Assembly (NCBI GenBank): GCA_000469685.2 | Contig: LS997565.1 | Coordinates: forward strand, 24,360,272-24,424,271 | DNA from: Haemonchus contortus | Lineage: Eukaryota; Nematoda; Chromadorea; Rhabditida; Trichostrongylidae | DNA length: 64,000 bases | Direction of reading: 5' to 3' | Shown: piece by piece, positions 24,701-38,204 of the stretch | Position numbering within the stretch: position 1 is the first letter of the stretch | Layout: every line of letters begins with the position of its first letter | Notes under the pieces: generated by a model | The model's input: the letters and a program-made list of their open reading frames with translations, nothing else | Database searches by the model: none | What the model was told of the DNA's origin: nothing | Made by a program: the position numbers and the translations under genes

Positions 24701-27700
24701 TCGAGAAAGTGCACACGATGTCATCAGACGAGCACACTTCCAATTTTTATTCTCATTCGGTGGAAAAAGCATGGTCACTTTGAAAGAAGCCCTCAAATAA
24801 TAGTTATATAGGATCGAAATGGAGTCGTTCAGTTTCCGCTTAATGCGTAGTTGAAAATAATTAAATTCCAAGCACATTTTCAATGAAACTCCATAATAAC
24901 TTGAAATGAAGTGCTTTCTTACAGATGAATTTCAGTGCCAGTGCTGGGACTGGAACACCTGGTGTTGGTTGCACTCAATTAATGGTAGTTCTCTACTGGC
25001 GTTGTACATAGTACTGAAAAGCAGGATACCTTTTAAGACTATCCGAACTGGAATGGTTTTTCGTTCCTACACCCATGAATACCTTGTACCTTAGACCTTT
25101 TGCCGCGTGCTTCCACATTTGCGTAATTTCTCATGGCTTCAGAATTTATTACAGCGAATTCTCGAAGAGATCTTTACAAGTGCGATTCTCACATTTAAAA
25201 CTTGATTATAAGGAATATGTTGTGCAAGGTGATACTTTCTGCTGCAAAAAGCGTAGTTCTGCCTTCGTACTATGAATCTTTGGAACCAGGGTCTTGCTGA
25301 AGCGTATGTTGCAGCGCAGTTCGAGCAGCTCCCCTTCACGGTTAACTCCTTATGCCAAAATTGCTCCATCAAGCTTACAACTTCCCTTCCTACTGTAAGC
25401 AGCTTTTAAGCATGAGAAAAAGAGAGGCCACTTTCCTCTGAATTTGATATCCCCATGTTTGACCATGGTTGGACTTCTTTTGCCAAGCCTTGGTCGTATT
25501 GGCTTGAAGTATGCGTAGTATGAACTTCATTCCAAGCCTTCGACCCTTCGTAGAAAGCAGGTGTTCTATCAACCCTCGGACATATTAGTTTGTATAAATT
25601 CATTCCGTGGTCAACGGGATAAGCCCCATTCACGAATTACGTGCTTTCTCCGAAGGGTCCCGAAAGCTTGGCGTACAATGACGTATAAAGATGACGAGGA
25701 AAAGATATTTGATGAAACAAAAGCTACGCATCCGCTCAGGACCAAGCTGGATTTAGTGGATGAAGAATTTCATTGTTATTGCTGCCTATGGTTTAATGCG
25801 ATGTTTTCGGACATGTTTCGGACCTAGTGCATTGATGTAAGTGTGCGGGTTGCATTTGCCTTAAAGGCACAGTTCACGATAATTTTGAGGCACTCGTTTT
25901 TATTCGAAAAGCGAAGTATTGATTGGGAATAGTTCATCGGTAGTGAAGAAAGCGAGAGAATCCGCTTATTTCGAGATAAATATGGCTCCTCAAAAGTAGG
26001 GAAAATCGAGGCTGGACGGGATTTTCATGACGGACATAACATGGAAGGGATATTCGGACGAGATTTCAGTTATTGCAATAGCGCAAAGAGCTGACTACAT
26101 CAAGCCAGAACTGTACAGAACTCTCTTTATCTGTTGCTGTGGGTGATGACAAGTTGTTTGAACTTCCTACACGAGTTCCCTTGTAAATGGTGCAGCCTCT
26201 GCACAGCCGATGATACTCGCCCGAGGATACACGCGGGCCAATTGCGAGCCTTTATAACTCCTTAACTAGGCCGTCTTCCGAAATAATAATGCCCGATACG
26301 GTATACGAGGGGGCCTCAAATTCATCCTGTGGGGAAATCTTAGAAACCATTTTTATCGTGAACTGAGTCTTTAAGCTTCCAACTTATAAGCAAAACACAA
26401 TCCCTCACGTCAGGCTCAGGCTAGCTGATCCTGCGTATCCTTATGCCGGGAGCAATAATTAAAATGAGCTTTCATCGCTTCAATCTCAAGTAATTTTCTA
26501 GTGTGGCAACGATCTTATTGCAACCCTGTTACTGAAGGCTGGGGGCCATAACAGGCTGCTCAAATCAAAAAAAGCGTAAGATGCCACACGATTTCATTGA
26601 AAAATAGAAACGGATCTGTTCTCAGTTTTCTCTAGCTTGCGCCTCTGATTTTATAGGAGTCTTGTTCAGGATTGACTGTCACCTCCACTGTGCGAGAATC
26701 CGCTCTTGATTCATTGCGAGGAGAAAGGGGACATCAATCCCAAGAATCCAAATCCGCCATCAATTCAGACTGCTTAATTTCTCGCACCATTTTATTGGCA
26801 GTTAATGGCTCAGCTATCGAATCTATTGAAAAAGGGGCTATATAGAAAGATCTTTTGGAAGGATGTGCTGCGGTGTTTACTCAATCGGCAGAGAACTGCA
26901 TCTGCAATGCAAGCAACTGCATTCCAAATATCCAAACATGGGAAGAATAGAGGAAGGTGAGTAAAGGTAAAATTGAAAGGAAATAGAATAAGACCCTCCC
27001 GCGCCAATCAATTCTGCTTTCGGAATGCACCTCGCATTCCACTTCCAATCAAAATTGCAGTGTTGTTTTGGATGCTTACTTAACATATACAATGATTTGC
27101 GCTGGTTAGCCGGTGTAAAACCCCATTCTTCCATCCTCCTAGATTTGTTAAGGTACCTATTACTATATCAGATTTCAATAACCCTTTGCACATCCTATAC
27201 CGCGTAAAATTTTTTTCTGCAATTACTTTTAAGTGAACTAGTCGACTGATCAGAAGCCTGATTATCAATAGACATTCACCTATATGCATCTCATCTTGCG
27301 CAATGGGGCCCGCCAATTTCCACTGTAGAGATTCTGCTGTTCGCTTTTATCCTTTTATATTACTCATTTTCAACCGCTGCATCAATTCTGTTGTGCTTCA
27401 AAATGTAAAACATTGTTATTATTACTAATAAATCTTCGACACCCTCTTTTGAGTTGACAGTCTGCATTGTTCAATAACTGGTCCACTGGTTGATTCCTAA
27501 TCACACTAAAGTCCCTCGTGACAGTCAGAAAAAGGTTATCGCCAAGACAAATTTATAGTTTCCATGTTAAAGAAGGTGTATTAGAAGAATTGGAAAGCGG
27601 TAAATTTAGAGGGCCGGCTAAACGATTTTCATCGCTGAGGATTCCTCTCGCATTCTTTTTCTCATAACAGCTTTCCCAAGGCGGTACTTATATCAAAGAA

Positions 27701-30700
27701 CTTACGTACTCCTCTCTACGCACGAAAGAGTTATTCACCATTATGCTTCAGTTTTGAGATACTTGTATTTCTAATCACCCAACTGGAGATAGTTAAAAAA
27801 AACTCCCAACACTTTGATGGGAAATGAGAGCACTTCGACGACGCTCGACATCATCCCACAGAGCTGCGGCATCAATTGCAGTCAAATAAATACACCAATA
27901 ATTGTCAAAGTGATGTCGCTAATCAGAACAGACACGCACACATCATAGAGTATCGAAGGACACTAATGGAACATTCTGTAAAAACGAAATTCACTCTTGT
28001 GCGTTCGGTCAGCTTCATAGAGCCAGTGCTGCGATTAGCTACTTCCCCGACAGAGTACGGTAAGAACCTGGACTTGAACTGCTTAAGATCCTCAATTAGT
28101 TGGACCAACTCGTTAGCAACAAACTGAATCACTGACAGTGTACGATACCAGCCCACAGCTGTTCGTCCACATAATGAAATTGTGCAAGTTGTTGCTAATA
28201 AGTTGCTAATTGGATATAGTGGCTGTAACAGCATGCAAAGAATAGAACGTCAGTTGAAGCGTTTCAATACTGCGCGTATTATATCGGTTAATAGGGAGTT
28301 TTTGATTTGAAAAGAAAGCTTCGGAATCATCTGGATATTCGCATCGAAGTCACACATTAAACATCGAAAAGGAAATTTCTTGATCAAATTTGACTTTTCA
28401 TCTTCCATGGCAATTCGAGCAAAACGAGAGATAACTTTGCGACGATAGCTTCTCACGCATTGAAGCGACACAATGAGGCACTATTAACATTGAAGGCCCT
28501 ATACATAAAAGGCAACAACAAGTCTAAGATAGTGCTGTGCATCATGCGTGGAGCCTTTGCTGATTTTCAAAAGATCAATGTTTGGCTTTTCAAGGGCAAT
28601 CCCGAGACGACGTCGGAAGCTCTAGAAAGGAGAGATTCCATGCAGCGTACACAGTGCGAAACGATTTTCGAAGATGAGGTAAAAGGTATGTCAAGATCTT
28701 TTTTGAGAACAGCACTCGACGAACTGGAAGGATGCACTTCTCATCGCAGACTCGGGGCGTTTTTGCAAATAACATAACGTACTTTTCACGCATGCCGCTT
28801 CAGCGGTTTAGGAATCGCTTCGAAGGAATGCTCCTAAGTGTTTGTGTCTCCTACTTAATTTTTTGCATGCTAATCAGCTTCAAAAATTGTATTTCGCTCT
28901 CAATATTCTACGTGTTGTATGCTGGTGTTCGGCGGCCTTGAACTAGTGGGATTGAGACGGCTCTCATTCCTTTCACTTTTCTCCAAATTTTGTTGAACTC
29001 TGGAGTGACCGCTCCCCCCATGCTTTCTTTGGGTATTTTGAAGGAAGTAGTGCTGTTATTGCTTCATTTCACTCCATGTACATCTATACGTGGAGAAGAG
29101 AAGCACTTGAAGCGAAGCCTCAAGCACAGAAAGAATAAGAGGTGTCCCCATTTCTCAGGATGTTCTCATTAAGATGAAGTCCAATGAAGCATAGCTAGCT
29201 CTAAGCGTCAGCTTACGAGCGTACTTTCCTATGAAGTTGCGTTGTTACGCTCTTCCGCCAGGGTTTCTCAGGTTTCTCTCAAAAAGGAAAGGAAGAGACG
29301 AAAGCGATGTTTCGACTCGCCTATTAATCTCTCACGCATAAGAGAGTAATGAAATATTCTGCTCTTCGATGCCGCTCGACGCTGCTTTTTTTACTGCCAA
29401 CTCATAACTCTTTATTCCAGCTGTGTTGAAGGGGCACTTCAGGAAGACAACAAAAAGTCTATAGCTCAATCAACTCCTTTCCAAGTGCCGCGGATGTCCG
29501 ATTGCTGCTTTTTCAAGTGTGCGATATTGACGTTGACCACTGCCTATTTTCCCAAAGAATTCTAGAGAAAACCAATTAAATCCGAAATCCAAGAGACTTC
29601 TTAGCCTTTTTCCTCCTCCACATATTCCTGATGAGATCAAAAATGGTTTCTGAAATTTGCCGTAGGACGAACGCGTGGCCCCCAAGTATAGTACATGGGA
29701 AATGAAAAGTTGTCAGGCTAATAAGTGTCCTCGACAGAGCGTTATGAGGGCTACAAAACCGACTTGGCCGAAAGACACACCCAAAAGTGGCCGTGTTATG
29801 ATGGCCTTGTTAGGGCTGTGGCATTCACAATGAAGCGCTGGACGAAGAATAGTACGCTTTCGTGGGAGACACCCAGATGATTACACCCACGCACAATCTC
29901 CTGCATCCTCTTTCTCAGGACTTTCTTGAAGCCTCGTATTTCTCTGAACCCACCGATTTTAGCGCTTTCTTCGCCACTTATGCGCTATTCTGCAGCGTTA
30001 CTTCCACGCTTCACTGAAGCCCGGATACCTCAGAATCTTCGTCGACTGTGCCTTTCACCGAGAGGGAAGGAAAGAGGAAAGAGGGGTATCACTGGCTTCA
30101 TTCTGAGGTTTCTGGTTCATCAGAGCAGCGAAACCTATTATCTGACAATTAACAAACTAGGATTAATAATAAAATATGAAAAGTGTTACGGGCTGGAGTT
30201 CAGACGCACACCCCAGGCTCTGCCGTTGTAAAATCCGACAAAAATGTGATTCAATAAATTGTACCTAGTTTTTACCAAGCATTCTATGATGTGTTGAGCA
30301 CAACAATTCTTCGAAATGGCTCCGAAACGTCAGACAACTTTTCTGTTGTTACAATCACAATGAAAACAACTCGTTTGAAGAAGAATTGGTCTAGTTTGAT
30401 GAGTTTTCATCTTTGGTTCCGTACGCTCTCCCCTTAACGATGTGATTGGGTTAGAGTGCTGAGAAAAGAGTTGGAGCAGGACGAAGTCTTGAGCCTCTGA
30501 TGTCATCCCAGTCTGAAGTCCACTCGACTGCACTTCCACATGAATACCATCACGAGAAGTAGTTTCGAATCCGTTCCTCCGTTACCCGTTAAACTCCGCT
30601 ACCCTTCGAGCTTATTACTTTCAAACCGGAAATAACTAACTCGATAGCAAAATACCTTAATCCTATACGCCTCAGAGATAGGGTTCGCTGTCGATTCAGC

Positions 30701-33700
30701 CATGTTCTTTATTTCTGGCTACCCACCTCATCTTGAATAGAAGGTAAGACAAGGCACATGTAGCAAAAATTTTGCTTTTATTTCAAGGCAATGAGTCTTT
30801 TGTTTATGCTTTTTTATGCCGTTCATACCATTCCTCTTATTAGGTTTAGCTCTTCATTAAAAATATTTAATTACATCTTTACAGAAAATCTATCACTGAT
30901 CCCCTATACCGCCAGCAGCTTACCTGCAGCATACTAGAGCAAGGCAGGAAAAAAACCTGTACCCCGAACTCCTGAACTCGCTCAGTATCCGTCACTGGTA
31001 AAGAGGCAAGGATTAGATTGAACTTTTGTTAGACTGACATATCTTTATGTATCTGTTCGAGCGTAACGAGCGATAACTCGGGCAAAAATGTAGTGGCCTT
31101 CTAAATTGTCGATAGACGATAAGTCCCTAAGGGACGAGCACCCAGCGACGTAGTGCTTTTCGCCTGGTCACTACCTCATGTCAGTGAAGCCCCTAACACT
31201 TTCATTTTTATGATCGGCTGACACCTATTATGCGTGTATGGAAAATAAAAGGAGCTGTCTAGAACTCTTATAAGCAACGTATGTATGCCCTTTGAAGCAA
31301 TTTGACCCCTCCCTTTACAAATCAGAAAGGGGAAGGAAGATATGCCAAAAATGCTAAGCCTATTTTCCTCGCCCCAAAATTTCCATGCAATCTTGTTGCT
31401 CAGCCATTGAACAGCTCAACATGGATTTGTGGACGAGCAATTCGCTGAAAAAGATTCGGATGGAGTTTGAAAGCTCAGCCTTCCCCATGAATTCATTGTT
31501 TATTTGAAGAGTGCTAGCTTCCTTCAGTGCAAATGAATGACTTCCTCCAGATATCTGTGAAATGCATTCGTTTTTTCAGGGATCGGGGAAGATGGTGTAA
31601 AAAAGAAAGGGGCTATGAACTCGCACGCCGGATGTTCTCAGAACTAGTGAACATATAGAGAAGATTTGAGGAGAGTCGAAAGCAACCTAAGCAACCCTTG
31701 AGTGTCTTTTGCCATTCCTAATCAAGGAGTTGCTACAAAATGTTCTCTGACATTCCAGACTACACTCGACTTTCTTTTTTTCGGCCACCCTCGAGATGAA
31801 GTTAATTCTTGACGACTGAATTACAAACTTACTGTTGCAATCGCATAAACAGCTTAATTAGGACGCGAATTTTTTGAAGTTCCTCTTAATTGAGTGTTAA
31901 GCACGACTTTTCTAGGGAAGTCCACTATCCACTTGGGCTGGTAAGATGAGGGCATGTGAGCTATTCCCTGCTGAACAACCTCATGCCGTTATACCAAAGC
32001 ATTTCTCTGGTAAACCGAGATGATTATCAAATTAGGTTTTTGGATTCAGGAAGTAGATCTTCCTCGTTACCAGCCATCCAAGACACACCCTTCGGGCATT
32101 CCCCAAACAATAAACCCTCCTGATGAGGTTCTATTGAAGTCGTTGCGATTCCGTTTTACCCTAGACGAAAACACTCGAAACACATGCAAATAACATCTCG
32201 AAAGTAGTAAACTGGTGGCTCCTCGAACTAAAAGGTTTCGTCAATTGCGGGAAAAGTCTGGCACTCACCATGAAGCACAATTCAACGAAAATATCGAAGA
32301 CGGCCAACAGAAACAAATAAAGGAGGTTCGAGTTACGAAATTGAAGACGCCAGAACGACACCAAGAGCATTGTGTTGAGCAGAATACCTTAAGGTTCAAA
32401 TCTTACTCAGCACTTCACAGGCTATCTTTGATGCAATTTTTCTGTTCATTTGACTCAAATCAGAGAATATTAGCTATGACCACGTAACATTTCTGCGACA
32501 GCTGAAAGAAAAATTCGAAAAAAAATACTCAATTGACCTTTCCAGTCAGGAATTCAAATACAGTAAACTTTGGACCCTACAAGTTTTTTCACCGTTACGT
32601 GCTTATTTCGGAAGCACAAATTTAGAAGACTTAGGGTTCACGGCAGGACCGAAATCCTTCAATTCCGCTGAGTACTGCGTGCAAGTAGGACGAAATGCCC
32701 CATTGTCATTTCCCTGTTCAGGGTGCAAGTCCTCCCATGAACATATTTTTCCCCCTAAAATGAGCTTTCGCCTTTCGCCTCTGGATGGTGGGAGCCTGAA
32801 GTTGCCATTTATTGATCAGTATAAGAACTGTATTAAATGTTAACAAGCGGCTTTCCCATGAAGCTTTGAACGCTCCAAACGTTAAAGACCACTTGTTCCC
32901 AACTAACACGGGCCTTTCGCCTCAACAGACATTTCACAAACACAACAACGGAAACCAATCACCATAGGCAGTTTAAACAACCTGAGGCCACAACCAATTG
33001 GAATTTCAAAAAGAAACAAACAGAAACGATTTTTTTTTATTTTTTAGATTTCGTGTGAATCACGAAAGGAAATAAGATTAGCGAGGTGTGCAGATTGTTT
33101 TCCAGCAGCATGCACGACAATACAAAGGCTATAAATAAAAACTACTTTGTATTGAATGTTATCCATATCGCAGATGCTACATTGTTTTGAACCATAAGGC
33201 AGCAGTTTTCATAAAAATCTGCAAGATTTCATCGACAAATTCTTTGCTGCTTGTGCATTCTTATATTCTCTATGACCCACATCTGAATTCCAACGTATTC
33301 TCTATAAGTCCGACTGTTTAACATTACTTGAAGCTGGACAATTGGAGCTATGAGTTCTAGAGAAACGACAATTCCGTTTGGGAACCCGGTTCTTGCTGTA
33401 ACCTCATAGTGGAGCGAAATGCAGTGAAGGCAGAATGTTATGGACAAAATATATCATTTAGCTCATAAACTTGTTTGAAAACAGGGATCCCATACCTGTT
33501 CCTAGGCGACCTATCGAAAAAGGACCTCGGGTGGTTGTAGAGTATCACGCGCGGATTTTGATTGGGCTCTATTTCATCACGACCACGCATGAAAAACGAC
33601 TTGTTGGGGTTACTGTAGGAAACAGATTCCCTGACGGAAATTTATATTCTGTATGAGTATTCCTTTGGAGTGGTTTCTGTTTTGTACCAATATTATAGCG

Positions 33701-33825
33701 AAAACGAGAAATTACGTAGCCTTACCGATGATGCAGACAGTGGTGCCCATCCCAACGATAAGCACCAACCGAATGAGGTCAGTCGACGATGGCTCATCGT
33801 CTTCACACATTTCTTCCGCGTCCAT
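18780..33825 (-). CDS. Neuropeptide-type GPCR (FMRFamide receptor-like), 352 aa
   Basis: Eight minus-strand exons join in phase to a complete 352-residue rhodopsin-family receptor: 33825-33726, 32387-32269, 23895-23797, 23361-23218, 22449-22358, 22304-22169, 19226-19012 and 18933-18780. TM1 (about residues 18-44) has GILLNTMLL; TM2 has YLFLLAVFD with the usual Asp; TM3 ends SASFERYIC, an E-R-Y in place of DRY; TM4 follows at RKRVAVITL. The second extracellular loop carries FLPHCPIF. TM5 contains VFLPFSLLLMLN, and TM6 follows a basic stretch (ARKKKKDATRT) with YLLTNTLNLLL. TM7 ends RLPVYFHCN instead of NPxxY. The pattern fits nematode FMRFamide-like peptide receptors; the ligand is unknown. 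The start is supported by an AG acceptor two bases upstream. The intron after exon 2 is 8.4 kb, the one after exon 5 only 53 bp, and the one after exon 3 has a GC donor. Confidence 0.88.
20036..20356. mobile_element. Foldback MITE, GGCTGCTTTCA ends (family M1)
   Basis: The left end GGCTGCTTTCACAGTCC matches the inverted right end GGACTATGAAAGCAGCC. Both are bordered by ACT, a 3-base duplication as made by PIF/Harbinger elements. Almost the whole 321 bp folds back: GTGCCAGCCGAGGTGGTGCT pairs with the AGCACTACCTCGGCTGGCAC-like right arm. The centre holds inverted CAAATGATTTTTGATC-type sequence. It lies in the 2.9 kb GPCR intron between exons 6 and 7. Relatives are at 42246, 45428 and 58158. Confidence 0.75.
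23896..32268 (-). other. 8.4 kb second intron of the GPCR gene
   Basis: This gap separates the exon ending TM2 from the exon starting the first extracellular loop, and both flanking exons are in phase 0. Within it I found isolated open frames flanked by plausible splice sites (24289-24440 plus, 24925-24984 plus, 28087-28146 minus), but none has a recognisable product. No named transposon was identified. It could hold regulatory sequence or a nested gene I cannot recognise. Confidence 0.6.
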
Positions 33826-33842
33826 GCCTAAATTTTTGGTCT
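33826..33842 (-). promoter_or_regulatory. Probable spliced-leader acceptor of the GPCR gene
   Basis: On the minus strand AAAAATTTAG is followed by GC and the ATG at 33825. An AG acceptor two bases before a start codon is typical of nematode trans-splicing. An ordinary intron in the 5' untranslated region is the alternative. Confidence 0.5.
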
Positions 33843-36235
33843 TCAATTACGTCTATTAGGGTAGAACGGCTGAACCACTCTTGAGAGTAATTGGTGAGAC
33901 GTGGCAAAATAATTTAAGGAAAGCTTGGTCGCGGTAATACAGAGGAAGCCCTAGGAGACGGAGATTCCAACGAAGAAAGCCTATGAAGCATTATGGGTTT
34001 CAAATGAACGCCAGAGTTGCATGTCCTTTCATAGCAAGGTCTTCGGACATACATACCCTGCGAGCTGTGACTCTGTGGGCTTCAACACACCTTTATTTTT
34101 CCGATTCGAGGGTTGAGTATGGTAGATCTTTTTTCCAAGCTGAGGGCAGCTGATCATTTGTTGCTTTTGATCCTCCGAAGAAGACGCCGTTATACCAATC
34201 GAATCAAAAATTAGTTTTGACTTGATACCTTTGTTTATTGATGATATCTGGCCTCAGTACGCGACACAGCTGGTCAGTCTTATGAGACTCTCATAATTAG
34301 TTTTACCTAGAATCCCAGCAAGGCGGCTCGTCTAGAAGAAATTTTCGAAATCGGCCACTTACTATATTCCTCCCCCCTCACTCCAACCCTTTTCAGGGAC
34401 CAATCCACCTGCGAAGGTAGATGCCCCTACGCGGCTATTCCAATGCAGCATGTCACCTTCTGCCGAGATCACGACATCCAGCAGGCAACGGCAGTGCCTG
34501 CGCTTCCCGAACAAGATAGTTTGTGGGGTGTGTAATTTGAGTAGGGTTAAGAACCAGGTCCGCCTTCTTAGTTTGTGGCTGGTTCGCACAATCAGCCAGG
34601 CCCAGGCATAAGCGGTAATGAAACGAAAGCTCAACAGTTGTCCTACACCCTAAATTTCAATGATGCCTCATGGTTTAGGCAGGGTTTGGTTCGAAATAGA
34701 AAGTGGCACTGAGCTGACATACGAGAATGTGAAGGAGAGTGAAAAGAATCGAAATCGATGGAAAGAGTAAATTTTAAAGCTTCTTGTCTAGGAGAAACTT
34801 CGACTTCACGACATAAGCTTTTTGTGCAATTGAATACATCACTACCCACCACCTAACTTATAGTGGAAAAAATCATTGGATACTCGAGAATCCGGTATAC
34901 TCAGAGAAGGTGAAGCCTGCAGCTTCAAAGAACGAAGCCTTTCCAAACAAACTTTGAGTTCTCAGTCATCTGGTTAGAGAGAAGCGTTGGACTGGGATTT
35001 GGAGAACGGGAAAGGGAGTAACACAAACGTTCTTCATTGTCACGAAGGATCTACAAGGAAATGTTCATTCTACGAGCAAAGCAATAGTTTTACTTGATGA
35101 CAACGTAAGCGCATTGTGTAGTAGAATTGTTATGAGCAGATGAGTAGCGATAAATGAAAGATGGATAGATTAGTATACTCTATAAGGGGATGGGCAGCAA
35201 CCAAGTGATTTCTACGTGATTCAGCGCCTCCTGTACTATCATCCTCCCCTGTACTATTTACTTGATTTCGTAGCCTCCTGTAGAAAATTCTTGCAGAACT
35301 ATTGGCCGTTGTAAGATGGAGCCGCCTTCTTTCAACCTTTTTTACCGTTTTTTTGCCAGAAACCTTGCTCAACAATTGAAAACGCAAATCAAGAGAGAAA
35401 CAAAGAAAGAAAAGGAGGGAGAGAGAGAAACAAGTTAACAAGCGAACTAGGTATTTGAGGGAATCGGGTGAAGAAAGGGGGTGGGCGCCAATGTAGGGGT
35501 ACAATTTGGAGTCTTGAAGGCGGCATCGACAGAATGGGGACGAGAGGGAGGCGGTAATAAGAGCAGAAAAACCACCAGGGCGGAGCCGATATCTGTAGTT
35601 GCCTCTACGCCTGCGGGCATCTGTGAACGAACTCGCTAGTATCCATGGGGGTGAACTTGAATTCAACGAATGTTCGTAAGGCTTTTCCGACTAATGTCAC
35701 TATTCAGCATGTTCCTTAATTAGCAGTCAAGAACAATTCTCCTCATTCAGGCCACCTGCTGTATGACATCAGCGAACAAATCATTCATATAGTTTTACCC
35801 TTACAGGCGCCAAGATCGAGCACAATTAGCGAACTCCAGCACGAGCTTCCACTACTATTTATATCGAACTTGTGTTTGACGAACAAACAAATTCAAGCCC
35901 AGATGAATATCCAGTGGCGCAGGGGTTTCTCAAAGAGTGAAAGAATGATTGCTGTAGCCTAAAGACTAGGGCAGAGATTTGCTTTAACTAAGATTCAACC
36001 AACGACCTACAGAATGATGTTTGTAAACTCATAGGTTAACAGATATGGACAATATTTACGACAGTATTGAATAAGCTGACTGGGCAGAGGTAGGTAGCAG
36101 AAGCTATTTACTACACGCAAGACCTGTAGGATTGTAATCACGATAGTCCGAAAAACTTTCATTTGGCTGTTTTGTCATATCCGATGGACGTGTTGCTCGC
36201 GTTAAAAGCATGTATCAACTGGATTATCCCTCAAT
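33843..36235. other. 5' flank of the GPCR gene, otherwise unassigned
   Basis: The promoter of the minus-strand GPCR gene should be here. A long minus frame at 35666-35130 and another at 34634-34362 have no recognisable domain and no clear splice context. No RNA gene was seen. Confidence 0.4.
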
Positions 36236-36258
36236 ATGCAAAATAATTCAAGCCTTTC

Positions 36259-36307
36259 TACGATTGACTCCGTGCACTCTTCAAAGTGCACAGAGTCTAT
36301 CGTAGAG
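36259..36307. repeat. Short near-perfect hairpin
   Basis: CTACGATTGACTCCGTGCACT pairs with AGTGCACAGAGTCTATCGTAG around a loop of about seven bases. The palindrome lies just upstream of an RTE-like retrotransposon tail. Confidence 0.65.
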
Positions 36308-36359
36308 AGCCTGAAATTATTCTCCGGATTAGGCTCCGGAAAGTGCACAGTGTCACTCG

Positions 36360-36960
36360 TAGACGGTCTTGGGGAAGCCATGGAATGGTTTAAAGGCTTA
36401 AGATACCTAAGGAGTGATCTAGCCGCTGATGGTAACGCGGACCAGGCTGTAAAAGCCCGTAAAAGCCTGAATAAGTGCGGCTTGGATGACGGGGAGGGGA
36501 TCTACTGGTATCCCGTGCGACACTCGGTGTTCCAGGACTCTCAAAGAATGGTGTACAGAACATTAGTGCCCACAATGAGTGTCGGCATGTAAGTAAAAGC
36601 CATGAGCGATAGCTTCAATCCGCTGAAATGAGGTTGCTCGCTCAGACGAGCCTGCTGTTGGACGGAACGGATCCGAAGCGAAAATTTCTGGGCGGCCATA
36701 TAGACGGCCCCTGTTTAGCTGAAGGTGAGAGAGCAGAGAGCGTGATCATACGGGCACGTAACGAGAAAAGCCCGGAAGAAGAAGGCAATGGAGTCCGAGG
36801 TTCAGGGTATGCAATCACGAGGAGCTGTGAAGAAGAGGTGGCGAGAAGTGGTCAAGAAGAGCCTCGCCGAAGCTGAAAGTAACGGCAATAGAAAGAAGAT
36901 GAGAGGGCCGACAAAAACAGCGAGCCCTGCGACTGCGTGGGACTAAGGCTAGGGGAAAAA
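36360..36960 (+). pseudogene. Non-LTR retrotransposon (RTE-like) C-terminal remnant
   Basis: The plus-strand frame reads FKGLRYLRSDLAADGNADQA, then QRMVYRTLVPTM, matching the post-reverse-transcriptase part of non-LTR elements (FKYLGSxLxxDG, KVYRTVVRPxxLYG). After a shift the end reads GAVKKRWREVVKKSLAEAES and PTKTASPATAWD, the usual terminus (RGxPKKRW, RTADPAT). Frameshifts and missing segments make it non-functional. The clade within the non-LTR retrotransposons is uncertain. Confidence 0.6.
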
Positions 36961-38204
36961 CAAAAACAAGTTTCAAAACAATTTTGATTCCTACGGTAAA
37001 ATAGGTGAGTTTCACCATCAAAGATTATCAAGTGGAAAGATGGATTGCTGAGAAGCACTGATGTGGATGTGGATGTTAGGGTTGGAATCATTTTAAGGAA
37101 ACCTGTCCTGTCTCAGTTGTTGAGGTCAGTCTCTTTCGTTTCCTTCAAGGAAAGCACAATGGGTTTATCATGTTGCCATTACGGAACGGTAGATTACGGC
37201 AGTAGCCGTAAACTACCGTTCCTTAACGGCTCTCCTTCCTCCTTTACATTAACTGAAACCTTGCGCAATTGACCGCTACCAAGGCCCCACCCTTCCTAAT
37301 GCGCTCAGTAGTTATTCACTCTTTATAATCACATGGAAGGCCTTCATGTAGCTACATCATCACTGTGATTAAGGCAGAAACACTGCTTGTCCGTTCCCCT
37401 TTTGACTTATATTCCTTGCCCGTCAACGCGACTAAATCTTTATGTCTATTAGCGCAGAACCGAACTTCTGACCATCTTTATTATGGAGCTCGAGCTTCAT
37501 ACCAACAGTCCATGAATACGCATGAAAGATCATAGCAATACTCCATAAATCAAGGTTAAGCAAGATTTGTGAGATCAATACTCGTCAAGCGGGGCCATTC
37601 CCAAGGGTCGTTCGAGTAAAAATTAATGAGAGCAGGTCAACGTTTTGAAGTTGACGGATTCTGCTAGACGAATCCAAGTCGTTCGAACTCTTCTCAACAT
37701 TCCGCTGCAATAGACAAACGTGAATTGGGAATGAGAAAACACTTTCTCGACAGCTTTTTGTTTCAACGAAACGAACAAATTGTAGTGGCGAGAATACCAT
37801 GTTCACTAATCAAGAGTTTTCACTGGGAGTGAAGGGGGAAGTTTGAAAAGGGTTCTGACATTCGACGAATTGTGGAGTCAAACAGATATAATGAAGTCAC
37901 GAGTGTTCCGCATGAAGCAATTAAGCGAGTGGGACTCTACTCTGAAAAAAGCATACTCTTTCTTCATACTGGGACCATATTTGCCACTTTTGAACGAGTA
38001 AACGGTGAGAGGCCTTCGGATAGTTGATGGGCGACGAGGCTACGTAGAGCGACCCCAGGTGGTGGAAAGTGGTTTCACTGTCCCTATAGGATTGACTAGA
38101 GCATCTAAAGAGCCTCCTAGCAGCAAACATCGAAAATCTGACACAGTTATTTACGCGGTGTCTGTCGGGGTGCAAAGTGCTCACGAGGTGAAAAACTGTC
38201 AAGA
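36961..38204. other. Unassigned DNA with one small palindrome
   Basis: The only structure I can support is a perfect-looking palindrome at 37176-37231 (GCCATTACGGAACGGTAG pairing with CTACCGTTCCTTAACGGC). No gene or transposon protein was recognised. Confidence 0.5.

Noticed and set aside
24925..24984. Plus-strand exon-like frame with GTGTPGVG, resembling the P-loop of adenylate kinase isoenzyme 6
   Set aside because: The P-loop lysine is replaced by cysteine, there is no continuation of the kinase nearby, and the piece lies inside a large intron on the other strand. Chance or a tiny relic.
28087..28146. Minus-strand exon-like piece FVANELVQLIEDLKQFKSR with splice-like borders
   Set aside because: Too short to identify, with no partner exons found in matching phase.
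35130..35666. 178-codon minus-strand open frame
   Set aside because: No motif, low-complexity serine/arginine-rich composition and no splice context; most likely a chance open frame.
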